Below are positions 10,707 to 20,644 of a DNA stretch of 64,000 nucleotides, piece after piece. Source of the DNA: Proteles cristata cristata (lineage: Eukaryota; Chordata; Mammalia; Carnivora; Hyaenidae); contig JAESUZ010000424.1 of NCBI GenBank assembly GCA_017311185.1, positions 124,001 through 188,000 of the forward strand, read 5' to 3'. A program made the translations under genes and the position numbers. Each line of letters opens with the position of its first letter. Positions within the stretch are counted from its first letter, which is position 1. The notes under the pieces were generated by a model. It was not told the origin of the DNA. It did not search any database and was given only the letters and a program-made list of their open reading frames with translations.

Positions 10707-11341
10707 TAACTGGTAATTGTTAAAAGGCCTTGGGAGCAGAGCTGGTGTTTCCCTGGGAAGGAAGAAGTTCTGCCTAGAGGCTGCGACCTCATCTCCCGCT
10801 CTGGTGTTCTAGCCTTACCTTCCTGACGGCCTGCCCTATGGATTTCAGACCCACCAGGCCCACAGTCGTGGAAGCCAAGTCCTTGGTATAGTCTCTTTGT
10901 ATATACAATATGAGAGGCCTAAATAAACTTAACCAGCTTTTCCACTTCTGAGCAAATGCCTGCGCTGCGGGAAGCTAACACCTAACCAGCTCTTTCTGCT
11001 TCTGTAACAAAGCTTAAGGCTCGCTTCCCCGCCGCCGGATTGCCCAGGGGACTAGCCTCAGGGCGGCAGCCACTCCCAAAAGGCCAGCAGCCACCCCCCA
11101 CCTTGCTGAGGGAAGGGCCTGGAGAGAGAGATGTTAACCTGTTAGTCGCCAAACAAGACTTTAAACTCGCTCTATGATAGACTGAATTCAAAGGTATCCC
11201 AAATGTTGTAATTAGATCCAGCCAAACCTGATGGCGGGAACCAATCAAATACGGTAAATGTTCATATTTGAATGTTAACCAATGGCAAACTTGTAACCAT
11301 GGAAATCTCCTGTCCCTCCCCATGACTTGTTTACTTCTGTC

Positions 11342-11349
11342 TATAAAAA
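11342..11349 (+). promoter_or_regulatory. TATA box of the solo LTR
   Basis: TATAAAAA sits about 60 bp downstream of the second CCAAT box and 83 bp before the LTR's AATAAA, the spacing expected of a retroviral U3/R boundary. Confidence 0.75.
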
Positions 11350-11424
11350 GGCTGCAGAGGCTTTGTTCAGGGCCTCTTAGCGTCACCGGCAACGAGTGCG
11401 CGGAGGACCGGGTTCGAACCTGCA

Positions 11425-11430
11425 AATAAA
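11425..11430 (+). terminator. poly(A) signal of the solo LTR
   Basis: AATAAA followed by a GT-rich stretch. With the TATA box it fixes the element's orientation as plus. Confidence 0.75.
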
Positions 11431-11752
11431 CAACCCTTGCCGCTTGGCTTTGACTCTGGTCTCTGGTGGTCTGTTTTTGGGGTTCTCTCGAATTCTGGGC
11501 ATTTCAAATACACATACAGTTTGCATATATATGTGTGTGCAGGCACATGGCTGTGCACATGTCTATGTATGTAGATGTTCTATTGGTTCCATTTCTCTGG
11601 TAAACTCTGATTGCTAAATTGTCTTTTTAGTTAAAACAAAACTTTTTTGGTTATACCTTTAAAATTGGTAAACAAGGTTAGGAACTAGCAAACTGCTCTT
11701 TTCCCTTCAAGGAAACTCCCTTTGAAGAGCTTAATTTTTAAAAATTTGCCTC

Positions 11753-11960
11753 CCAGGGCCGCCTGGCTGGCTCAGTCGACTAAGCATCTGACTTCAGCTT
11801 AGGTCATGATCTTACAGTTAGTGAGTTCGAGCCCCACATCAGGCTCTCTGCTGTCAGCGTGGAGCCTGCTTCAGATCCTGTCTCCTTCCGTCTCTGCTCC
11901 TCCCGGACTCATGCTTTCTCACGGTCTCAAAAATAACTAAAACGTAAAGAAAATTAAAAA
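11753..11960 (+). mobile_element. CanSINE, full length
   Basis: Head GGGCCGCCTGGCTGGCTCAGTCG to an A-rich tail. Probable 11-bp duplication AAAAATTTGCC before (about 11740-11750) and after (about 11961-11971). Confidence 0.9.
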
Positions 11961-12003
11961 AAAAATTTGCCCCCGAACCTGAGGTTATATTTACTAAGCT
12001 ACA

Positions 12004-12246
12004 TTTATTTATTTATTTATTTATTTATTATTTACTTATTTATTTAAAACTTATTTATTTATTCAAGTGTATATTTGTTTGAGAGAGAGAGAGCAAGCAC
12101 GAGCATGCGAGGGGCAGAGAGAGAGAATCTGAAGCAGTTTCCATGCCGTCAGTGCAGAGCCGGATGCGGGGCTCTAACTCAAGAATTGCGAGAACATGAT
12201 CTGGGCCAAAGTTTGCCTCTCAACCTACTGAGCCACCCAGGCACCC
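12004..12246 (-). mobile_element. CanSINE, minus strand, with expanded (TTTA)n tail
   Basis: The tail has grown into an impure TTTA array (about 12004-12060). The body and head (GAGCCACCCAGGCACCCC) follow. Weak duplication CTAAGCTACATTT before against CTAGGCTATTTTA after. Confidence 0.9.
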
Positions 12247-13960
12247 CTCTAGGCTATTTTAAATTTCTCCTTCCTTACTTCTGTAATTCCTCTGTTCACT
12301 AGTATTTGCAAACTTTAATAAAGTACACCACGCGCACAACAGCCCCATGTTAATGTTACAAGAGAGGCAGAACCGAATGTGTGTGTGTTTAAAGCAGGGT
12401 TCTTAATCTCAAGCAGCACAAACTTACCTACGAATGTTGGTTGAAGCAGAAATAAAAAAAAAGGTATTGAGAGATATTGGGCGGCTCCGAATAGCTGAGA
12501 AGGGTGGACACTGAGTCTTGGCCAGATCTCGGGAGGATCCGTCAGAAGCAGCCAGGAATGGGTCAGGCATGTTGTCTCAAAACCAGCCAGTTGCGGGTAC
12601 ATATGGTGACGTCCCCAGCCGCCTGCTGGGCACACGGCGTAGGAGGCCACCTGCCACCACCGCCTCAGAAACTCAGTGCAGCTGCTGCCGCCCTCTGCCA
12701 GAATATACCCCATACTGTCCTGTGTTTTTGGGTCACCAGCTCCTGGTTCAAGTCCAAGTTTGGTGCAATTGATTGGTCATGCCTATTGGTGCCCTGGCAG
12801 TGAGGGGATCTGAAAGAGCATTTTGGTGCTTTTGGGGAAGAAGGGCTCTGCTTGGTGGGAAATTCTCCAAGTATAGGAAAGGGGTCAGTCAAAGAGGACA
12901 GATGTCCACCACAGTGCCTTCTGGGGTCACCCCTCTGGGGCAGCCAGCATGACCGCGGCTACCTAGCCTCCATGGGGCAGTGGTGTTTGCAGCGCCCAGC
13001 TATTACCAGCAGGAAGCAGCACTGAGCAATGCAGAGCGGGCCGAGCAGCCAAGCGGCTGGAGGACACCTGCGGGGGATGCCCTTGGGCCTCAGGGACTTT
13101 GATGGACCGGACGGAAAAAGGGCATCTACACAGCATCTTGGCCGACACTCATGGATCCTTAAAGGAGCATCTCTGAATGACGCCTGTGGAGGGGAGCCAT
13201 GCCTGCAGCCATTCTCAGTCCTAGTAGATTGCCACTGATGGCTCTCAGGCACACCATGACACACTGTCACCTGTAACTGCAAAGGAGCCTGGGAAATATT
13301 TGCCATTTCCTGCATATAGAGGAGAGGCAGGCAAAGTAGAAAGCGATTGAAATGTGGGCGGGTTAGCCAACCAATAGTGACTGCTCCCTTTGCCGAGTTT
13401 ATATTGATTTGTGAACTACTAATTTCATCACTGTCTGTTGATGCTTGCTAGCCCACCGTTTAGGACAGGCAACAAAGCTTCCTTCCAAACCAGGAAAGTA
13501 AAAACAGTTAATAAATAAAATTCTATCCAGTCATCAACAGCTACTAAACTGCGGAAATTCATCTAGAATATTAATCTAGAAGGGGGTCCAGAGGGTGGGG
13601 CCAAGGGAAAGAAGTCATGGACCAGAATGACTGGGAAACGTCTAGGATCCAGGCCAGGCCCAAGAAAGTCTGCTTTAGCGTAAGGATCCTGAATAGCATA
13701 GACCTCTTTGGGAGCCAAGAATTTTTAGCAGGAAGAAAAGACCAAAGACAAATTTTTCCTAAACCAGCATGGACCAAGGAACTCTCAGGCTGTATGGACC
13801 ATATCAGCCCTGGCTTTCTTTCTGAAACTAGCAGATCTGTGCTGGCGTGTCACTATCTTAGAAATGTCCCTTCTTCCTCCCACCTCGTCACCTTCCCTAC
13901 CTTCTGTCATGTCATTAGGGTCTAGAGGTTAGGCACCAGGTTGAGCCAAGTTGCCAGAGC
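12247..13960. other. non-coding spacer, moderately GC-rich
   Basis: About 1.7 kb without a recognised gene. The part 12480-13330 is more GC-rich and carries several overlapping frames of 60-130 residues on both strands, none with a known domain. The phrase 'actgcaaaggagcctgggaaat' near 13276 resembles a line found in old mammalian repeats (a similar phrase lies near 46340), so an old transposon is possible. Confidence 0.4.
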
Positions 13961-13967
13961 TCACAAA

Positions 13968-14060
13968 ATCATTCTACTCTTTTGGTAATGTGAACTTGGG
14001 CAAGCCGTTTTGTTTCTTTCTGTGTCTCCTCTGTAATATGGGAACAATGTCATAATGGCC
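13968..14060 (+). mobile_element. MIR fragment, 5' part (split by a SINE)
   Basis: 'tgtgaacttgggcaagccgttttgtttctttctgtgtctcctctgtaatatgggaacaatgtcat' follows the MIR core order (tgtgacc-ttgggcaag-ttac-ctctctgtgcctc-tctgtaaaatgggg). It continues after the SINE at 14295. Confidence 0.75.
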
Positions 14061-14072
14061 AAGTTTAGAAGG

Positions 14073-14294
14073 TTTTTTTTTTTTAAGTTTATTTACTTAT
14101 TTGAGAGAGAGAAAAAAAGAGAGAGAGAGAGAAAGCAGGGGAGGGACAGAGAGAGAGGGAAAGAGAGAATCCAAAGCAGAATCCATGTGTTATTTCAGAG
14201 CCGGATGTGGGGCTTGATCTCACGAACTGCAAGATCATGACATAAACCAAAATCAAGATTTGGACACTTAACCGACTGAGCCACCCAGGCGCCC
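14073..14294 (-). mobile_element. CanSINE, minus strand, inserted in a MIR
   Basis: T-rich tail, GAGA tract and head GAGCCACCCAGGCGCCC. It interrupts a MIR. Probable duplication AGAAGGTTTTT before against AAAAGGTGTTTT after. Confidence 0.92.
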
Positions 14295-14350
14295 AAAAGG
14301 TGTTTTAAGATAAAATGAGTTAATGCAATAATATTCACCTAGAGAAGTGT
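14295..14350 (+). mobile_element. MIR fragment, 3' part
   Basis: 'ataaaatgagttaatgcaataatattcacctagaga' matches the MIR end ('attaaatgagttaatacatgtaaagcgcttaga'). Confidence 0.6.
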
Positions 14351-14792
14351 GAGCTCTCATTTCTTCTTCTTGCCTCTACCCAATACGGACACTGGCTTTC
14401 CCTGGGGCTGTCTTCCCGGCCAAGCTGACTTTTCACCTCTATTAAAAGAATATCTCTTTTTTCCGAGAGCCTAGTCCTAAACTCTTCTAAGGTGATTAAT
14501 AGAGTGCACAATTAACTCTGACATATGCTGATGAGAGAGGATGAAGATACTGCGCTGTCCCTGAGAGCAGGGTAGATGGGAACTCAGCTCCCTGAAGCCC
14601 CAGGTCAGCATTCTCTTTAGGTCAAGGTGCACAGCATCGCGTGACAAAGAGGCCCTTTGTGGGACAAGTCACACGAATTGCCTACAAAGTCAGACAGGTA
14701 AAATGTCATTTCTTTCTCCTCGGTATTGCTGTAAACCTAAAACTATTCTAAAAAAGTAAAGTTTACTAATAATAAAGAGGATAGAATCGTGG
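14351..14792. other. non-coding spacer
   Basis: No gene or repeat is recognised. Confidence 0.45.
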
Positions 14793-14889
14793 GACACCTG
14801 GCTGGCTCAGCATGGAGAACACCCTACTCCTCATCTTGGGTCCTAAGTTGGAGCTGTAGCGATCACTTAAAAATAAAATCTTAAAAAAA
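14793..14889 (+). mobile_element. short-type CanSINE
   Basis: Head GGGACACCTGGCTGGCTCAGCATGG and tail CACTTAAAAATAAAATCTTAAAA. Duplication AGAGGATAGAATC before against AAGGGATAGAACC after. Confidence 0.85.
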
Positions 14890-15794
14890 GGGATAGAACC
14901 AAAAGAAAAAGGTCATTTCTAATTTACTGAGTTGCTGAAGAGCATTTAGAGTTTATACTGCGTAAGACATTTTTTATTTTCCTGGTAAGAATTTGACCAT
15001 TCATGCTCAAGAGTTTGTCTGGTATTTAGTAGCCCTTAGGAACAGATGTAATCCTTTCCTCCCCAAGGAGATTTGGGGCTGGTCTTCCTAGAATTTATAG
15101 TCCAGTTGACCTGTACTGTTCAATGCAGTAAGCACCAGAGAAGTTGTCTATTGATCGTTTGATGTGCGCTAGAATGTTCCGTAGCATGAAATATAATAAG
15201 ATTTCTAGGACTAAGTATGATTTTTGGATGAAAAATATCTCATGAATAATTTATAAATAAATACATACACACAAATATAAACTATATATACGTGATATAT
15301 AAACTATATGTACTTGGGTTATATTGGGTTAAAGGAACATATACTTAAAATTAATTTCACCCGTTTCTACTTTTCAAAAATGTGGCTTCTAGAAAATACA
15401 GATCGACACATGTGGCACACAGTGTATTTCTGATGGGCAGCGCTAGCCTCGATGAGGGAGGAGAGTTCCCAGACACGAAGTATTTATTTTCTCCTTCGTA
15501 AAGTCCTTGGAGGGAAAGTTCCTGGGGGCTTGACACATAGCAATTCAGGTCTTGTTCTGACAGGCGGAGAGTATTTAGGAAATTCTTTGTCACCTCCAGG
15601 TTAAAGCTCAAGGTTAAAACTTGTCTTTGAGTGCTAAGCTGTTGAATCAGCTGCGAAGGTACTTGACTAGGAAGCCATGAGAGAAAACGAAGTATGACTC
15701 AAGACTCAGGAAAGATGGGCGCATTAAAGCTGAAATACTCTAAACTCCATTTTGAATTTTTTTCCTCCTGAAGCTAGAAACAAAAATCTCGCCA
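14890..15794. other. non-coding spacer upstream of the CpG island
   Basis: AT-rich with a TA-rich patch near 15255-15310. No gene is recognised. Confidence 0.45.
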
Positions 15795-15810
15795 TTTAAA
15801 CACCTCTCCC

Positions 15811-16030
15811 CGGGCGCCTGGGTGGCTTAGTCGGTTGAGCGTCCGACTTCCGCTTAGGTCATGATCTCGCGCTTCGTGGGTTCGAGCCCCGCGTCGGGCT
15901 CTGTGCTGACTGCCAGCTCAGAGCCTGGAGCCTGTTTCAGTCTGTGACTCCCTCTCTCTCTGACCCTCCCCTGCTCACGCTGTCTCTCTCTCTCCTAGAA
16001 ATAAATAAAAAAACATTAAAAAAAATTTTT
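15811..16030 (+). mobile_element. young CanSINE at the edge of the CpG island
   Basis: Near-consensus copy: GGGCGCCTGGGTGGCTTAGTCGG, GGGTTCGAGCCCCGCGTCGGGC with CpGs kept, the CTGACTGCCAGCTCAGAGCC form and a TCCTAGAAATAAATAAAA tail. Target duplication TTTAAACACCTCTCCC (15795-15810) against TTTAAACAGCTCTCCC (16031-16046), one mismatch. The right copy lies directly against the CpG-rich region. Confidence 0.96.
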
Positions 16031-16264
16031 TTTAAACAGCTCTCCCAGTGAAGTGGACGTGGCTGACGCCGGAAGGAACATTCGGCCGGGCCCTAAGGGG
16101 AACGAGGCGGCACACAGTCGCGAGGCGACAGCTGGGGCTCGGTGGCCCCGAGCTCGGGCTTCCCGCCCTCTGGGGCCGGCTCCCCGGGGGGCCGCGGGGG
16201 CCGTGGCTCCGGGAGCGAGCGCGGGGCGCCGGCGGAGGGAGCCGGTCCAGGCGGGGCAGCGCCC

Positions 16265-16278
16265 GTCGCCATGGCAAC
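16265..16278. promoter_or_regulatory. RFX X-box
   Basis: GTCGCCATGGCAAC fits the X-box pattern GTNRCC-N2-RGYAAC at every fixed position. RFX2 and RFX3 use such sites near the start of ciliary genes, and RFX1/RFX5 also bind X-boxes. The site lies about 180 bp upstream of the candidate start codon, a usual position. Confidence 0.65.
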
Positions 16279-16442
16279 GGCGTGAGCCGCAAACAGCCGC
16301 GCCGGCCGGGCGACCCGCGGCCGGAGCGGACGCCGGGAGGCCACGCGGCCGGGGGAGGACGACGGCGGAACGGCGGAGCCCAGCACCGGCCGGCCGGCCC
16401 GCACCCGCCGCGTGTCCCCCAGGAGCGCCGGGGCGCAGCGCC

Positions 16443-16454
16443 ATGGACAGGCTG
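16443..16454 (+). CDS. candidate first coding exon (four codons), unidentified gene
   Basis: ATGGACAGGCTG in a strong Kozak context (GCGCCATGG) encodes M-D-R-L and is followed at once by GTAGGG, a fair 5' splice site with G at -1 and +5. The CpG island and X-box upstream support a start of transcription. A short first coding exon ending in phase 0 would leave the rest of the gene beyond the window or in exons not recognised here. If splicing does not occur, the frame stays open to about 16667 in GC-rich, low-complexity codons and resembles no protein I know. It could equally be 5' UTR only. Confidence 0.3.
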
Positions 16455-16700
16455 GTAGGGCGCGCGCTCGCTGTGCGCGGCTCCCGCGCGGCTCCCACGC
16501 CAGCCCGCCCTCGCGCGCATGCGCCGCGCCGCGCCCTGCGAGCTCCGCGCTCGCTGCGCGGGGTGCGCGCGCTGGCGGGGCCCGCGGGCAAGCGCTCTGG
16601 GCTTCGCGTCCGGGGCTGCGGCCTGCGAGCGCTTCCGGGGGTGTCAGGGGCCGGAGCTGCTGTTTGAGCCTGGCAGCTTTTCTCAGGGGTGGTGGTCCAT

Positions 16701-18183
16701 CGTGCCCACCTGGGCGTCCATAAATTGCAAAAGCCACAGGTTCCTAGGTCGTTCTGTATCTTCGACGCATTCCTCCTCCCTCTTGTGGAAAGGCCACTCG
16801 GGGGCCGGTGACGTGGCCCCACGCCACCCGTTGTCCCATGGCGGGCTTCCGACATATCCAGGTGTGGCGGAGGCCGCTTTGGTGTCAAGTTTGTTGGCTG
16901 TTACTGGCTCCCGTTGGGCCTTGGGTCTGGACAAAAGCGAAGGCTTAGTTCCCTTGGAGAGGGGGAGGCAGGGAGAGGGACGCGGTGCGGAGAGTCCCGT
17001 CAGGGGGCTTCCTTACGCCCCTTCACGTGTATTTGCCTCGGTGCACTGCGGGTGACACAGGGCTGGAGACCGTGCATTTAAATCAGCTTTCATTTCAAAT
17101 GGCTTTGTGCTCTCTCGCTCTCTCAAATGAATATTCTGGGGTGACCCCCCCCCCAGTACTTGTTTCTGCATTTACCTTCAAGGGAGATTGTATTTATATA
17201 TATTTTTCACTTACTCTCTGTATAGTGAGTGCTCTAACTAGAGGAATCTCTTGCGCGAATCATGATATATGCACCCTAATCAATAACATCTGCATCATGA
17301 TTTAATAAATGGGAATGTATACTTATTTAATTAAGAGCAACGTATGTAGTTTATGTAATACTTCAACGTTTTCCTCCTCTCTGTAGATATTTACCTTCCT
17401 CAAAATTAACCCATTTATTCTTGTAAGCATCCTGTTGTGGTATTCATATTAATGTTCTTATTTTCATATGATAAATATGTCCTAAATCCTTGGAATTTCC
17501 AACATATATATATTTTGTGTTTCATTCAGACAAATTCTCATTAGTTCTTTTTAGTCTTTTTAGCGACTCCCCCCATTTTCTGTCAAAGAAAATAGAGACC
17601 CTGAGATGACGGCATTGCTATGTGTAATACCAACAAAGCAGTGACTTTTTTGCATCTTAATTAACAAAAATCCATATATTCCATAATCTTACATCAATTT
17701 ATCAAGTTTTAACCTCTCAGCATACAAAACATGTCTATTAACCTTATACCATATTTTTATGCTTTATTAATTATGCTCACTTTGATATTGAAAAAATTAG
17801 GTCACTAAAGCAGTATTGTTCCAATTTTATAAAAATAAAAAAGGTTTGTAAATATGTATAGAAAACAGAATAAAGGGACATCCACAAAAATATTGATACT
17901 GATTATCTCTGGGTGGTGGCATTAAAGAGGAATTTAATTTTTCTTTAAACTTTTTCTGTAATGAGCATACATATGATAAATATATAAATATTTATACATT
18001 TTAATATAAATTATGTATTTAAATATAAAACCACACATTTAAATAAAATATAGATATATGATGCCAATTATAAATTATAAATATTTATATTTATATGAAT
18101 TTTGTAGCTAGAAAAAAAATTATAAGGAATAATGCCCCTTAAATGTTTGCACACCTTTCTTCCCCTGAGGCCAACTTAGCATT
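16701..18183. other. non-coding, probable first intron or 3' flank of the island
   Basis: GC content falls quickly after 16700-17050 and the rest is AT-rich with TA-rich patches (17985-18110). The phrase 'gattatctctgggtggtggcatt' near 17902 resembles an old transposon relic, but the family is not clear. No exon is recognised. Confidence 0.45.
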
Positions 18184-18201
18184 CCTTAGGTAAATCTTTC
18201 T

Positions 18202-18325
18202 TTTTTTTTTTTTTTTTTTAAAGATTTTATTTTTAAGTAATCTCCATACCCAGTGTGAGACTGGAACTCACAACTCTGAGATAATGGGTTTCTCGCTCCA
18301 ACCACGGAGCCAGCCAGGCGACCCG
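18202..18325 (-). mobile_element. short-type CanSINE, minus strand
   Basis: T run, then AAAGATTTTATTTTTAAGTAATCTC and head GGAGCCAGCCAGGCGACCC. Flanked by an 18-bp duplication with three mismatches (CCTTAGGTAAATCTTTCT at 18184, CCTTTGATAAATATTTCT at 18326). Confidence 0.9.
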
Positions 18326-18343
18326 CCTTTGATAAATATTTCT

Positions 18344-19284
18344 GTTTTCTGTGCACACTGGTCACCTTGTAAACACTATTTTGCAACTTGTGTGCTCTCC
18401 CTCAGCTACATGAGCAGCCTGGATTTTAGGTAAATCGGAACTGGAAGGTTGTAAATGAACACGCCCAGATCAATGTGAAGAGCAGCAAGAATGAAAGAAA
18501 TGTGTAGCTCTCTTTCCTAAACGCTTTTCTTAACCCTCATCAAGGCAGGTGACTGCCCTTAAGCCCAGGCTGAGGTGGAAAGGCTTTAGCAGCTCTAAAA
18601 ATTTATTACAGAAGCTGCAAATATGGTTTCTTTGGTTACATTATTTAGGAAATACGGAGACAGTTAGACGCAGAGGCAAAGTGTAAGACACACACATTGT
18701 TACATCTGTGCAATGTGCCTGCAAAGAATCTTCAAGTCCTGGGGGAAGTCAGGGGTCCCCTGCTTTTCTCCCAGGTCCAGGAAGGGGCGTGTCTGAGTCT
18801 GGTACCAGCATTAGAAAAAGGCTGCGAGGAGTGTGGCTATTTCGAGGAATTGGTTCCCACTGCATAAGGAATGCTAGGAGGAAGTTTACCTGCTACATTT
18901 TCTCCTTTAGTCATGCTAAGCTCTTTCCTGGCACTGAGCTCCGTGGCTGTTTATTTATATACCCCTGTGCTGTTTGCATTTGGCTTTACTTTTTGTAGCC
19001 TTACTTTTAACAAACAGACCAAAAAAAAAAAAAAAAAAAAAAGACTCAAACAACTGCACACTCATTACTTTGGGAATAAAAACCAGTAGCTTCAACTCAA
19101 GAGTGAATGGCCAGCCTAGCATATTCTGGTCTCCCTGTTGAGTTATTCTCCCGCTAGGAGCCCAGCACTGCAGACAGTGTGTGGATGGGTTTGTCCGCTC
19201 CTCCCAGGGACAGCCTCACCCACTGCCAGCTCCCGCGTGGTGTCAGAGAATCTGTTGAACGGATGATTTGAGTGAGGCTGGAGG
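18344..19284. other. non-coding spacer with a 22-base A run
   Basis: No gene is recognised. A run of about 22 A (19020-19041) follows 'cttttaacaaacagacc' and could be an old retroposon tail, but the sequence before it matches nothing I know. Confidence 0.45.
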
Positions 19285-19864
19285 TGTTGTGCCCAAATCG
19301 TGAGTCCCCGTGAGACCCCTGAGCCGTCACCAATGCAAGTACATAAGGGTCTTTATTACAAGCTCGAGCAGGAGCTCACCCGTCTACCAGCGCAGCGGCA
19401 GCAAGGAGAAGCCTCGAACAATGCCGAGCAGGGTTTTTATGGGGTAAGGGAGGGGGGTGTTACAGTGCACAAGTTGTGCGTTTTGCATCATCACATAAGC
19501 ATCAATCATAATTGTACAAACACCCATGGTTATAGTTTTGACCATTCAGTATCCGTGAGGCGTCTGTTACTTTTGGCGGGAGCCAATCATGACCTTTGAG
19601 ACTCCTCTGAAAATGACCAATTATGAGGTCAGTTCAAAGGGCCCACGCGGGGTTCAGGCAAGCGGTGAGTGATTGGCTAGTTTGTACAGAGTAACTACCT
19701 GCAGTTCCCCGCCCTGCCTCAGACCACAGGAATGTTGCACATTTCTTTTGATTGGCTGATCCAAGGGTGTCATGAAGGTGGCTTCAGCTGAAGCTTTTTC
19801 TGGAACTGGGCTACGTGCAGCCCGAAGTTGCTCTTAATGGGGGACTTAATTTCAGGCTCTTCAG
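19285..19864 (-). mobile_element. ERV-type solo LTR, minus strand (different family)
   Basis: Read on the minus strand it has CCAAT boxes (ATTGG on plus near 19571, 19671 and 19751), a TATA-like CATAAAAA (plus 19434-19441), an AATAAA signal (TTTATT on plus, 19352-19357) and a U5 ending in ...GGGCACAACA at 19285. The distance from TATA-like box to poly(A) signal is about 80 bp, as in the solo LTR at 10911, but the sequence is unrelated. The U3 edge is uncertain: a TG start could lie at 19864 or at about 19728, and no exact 4-bp duplication could be confirmed. No internal viral genes remain. Confidence 0.7.
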
Positions 19865-20365
19865 GGGAGGTTGGGAAGATGGTATCAGAAGATTATGGAG
19901 CGGTTCAGTTCTATTCAGAGAGCGCTTATTTAAGTACCTGCTGTGTTTAAAGTGGTGTGGGAAGTGCACTGGGGACCGTGACCTTTGCTTTTTTTTACTT
20001 CCATGTTTCCTTTTCTTCCTTTCTTCCTTCATCTCTTTTTCTGTATCTCCTCCTCCTTTCTTCCTTCCCCCCCTCACCTCTTCTTTCCTTCTACCATTTG
20101 TGTTGAACGCTTTCAGGCTGGCCCTTTTCTCAAAGTTTCCTTTATGATTCTGAGGCTTCCCTAACACTCACTACACACCTCATGATATTTCCCCCCTTTT
20201 CTTGTGGGGACCAAGTGAGATGAACAAATTGTGACTGTTGTCTGTTGCTTTCAAGTAACTTACAGTAAGCTCAGTACATCTCTCTGGCAAGAGATGGGTA
20301 ATAACCTATTGAGGAGAGAGGGAAGACATGTGATACTTGTTGGATTCCTGTAAGGATTCTGTCCA
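19865..20365. other. spacer with an L2-like relic and pyrimidine tract
   Basis: 'gcgcttatttaagtacctgctgtgtttaaag' (19925-19955) resembles the L2/MIR motif 'gagcacctactatgtgccag'. A TTCC-rich tract covers about 20005-20095. No gene is seen. Confidence 0.45.
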
Positions 20366-20382
20366 AAGGCTGTGGTATTTTA

Positions 20383-20420
20383 TTTTATTTATTTATTTAT
20401 TTAATATTTTTATTTATTTT

Positions 20421-20454
<34 letters not shown>

Positions 20455-20627
20455 GGCGTGAGCAGGGGAGGGTCAGAGAGAGAGGGAGTCACAGACTCCA
20501 AAATAAGCTCCAGGCTCTGAACTGGCAGTCAGCACAGAGCCCGACGCGGGGCTCGAACCCACGAACTGCGAGATCATGACCTAAGCGAAAGTCGGATGCC
20601 TAACCGACTAAGCCACCCAGGCGCCCC
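20383..20627 (-). mobile_element. young CanSINE, minus strand
   Basis: Tail TATTTATTTTTAGGAGAGAG, CTGGCAGTCAGCACAGAG body and head AGCCACCCAGGCGCCCC. Exact 17-bp duplication AAGGCTGTGGTATTTTA at 20366-20382 and 20628-20644. Confidence 0.96.
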
Positions 20628-20644
20628 AAGGCTGTGGTATTTTA

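Larger units (their letters stand above)
10911..11506 (+). mobile_element. solo LTR of a class I (gamma-type) ERV
   Basis: A 596-bp TG...CA element flanked by an exact 4-bp duplication AATA (10907-10910 and 11507-11510), the size usual for class I ERVs. The U3 has two CCAAT boxes (near 11238 and 11278) and a TATA box TATAAAAA (11342-11349). The R/U5 region has AATAAA at 11425-11430, 83 bp after the TATA box, followed by a GT-rich U5 (TCTGGTCTCTGGTGGTCTG). Gammaretroviral LTRs share this layout. No internal viral genes remain, so the provirus was lost by LTR-LTR recombination, which is known for such elements. The promoter looks intact, but activity is unknown. Confidence 0.88.
16050..16700 (+). 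promoter_or_regulatory. CpG island, probable gene promoter
   Basis: About 650 bp of dense CpG and high GC (runs such as GGCCGGCCGGCCCGCACCCGCCGCG) in an otherwise AT-rich window where CpG is rare. It holds a perfect RFX X-box (16265-16278), GC-box-like sites and a strong-context ATG (16443). It has no TATA box, as is usual for CpG-island promoters. Long frames on both strands (up to 290 residues) run through it simply because stop codons are scarce in GC-rich DNA. A bidirectional promoter cannot be ruled out, since the CCATGG at 16442-16447 offers an ATG on both strands. The gene was not identified. Confidence 0.85.

Noticed and set aside
15811..15910. tRNA-like A and B boxes in SINE heads as possible tRNA genes
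   Set aside because: All belong to CanSINE heads followed by SINE bodies and A tails. None has a complete cloverleaf with a plausible anticodon stem that I could trace.
16016..16888. A 290-residue minus-strand open frame and other long frames across the CpG island
   Set aside because: They are Ala/Gly/Pro/Arg-rich, exist in several frames at once on both strands, and run into the SINE at 16.03 kb. GC-rich DNA lacks stops by chance.
19020..19041. A 22-A run as the tail of a processed pseudogene
   Set aside because: No AATAAA signal lies just upstream, no gene match was recognised, and no target duplication was found.
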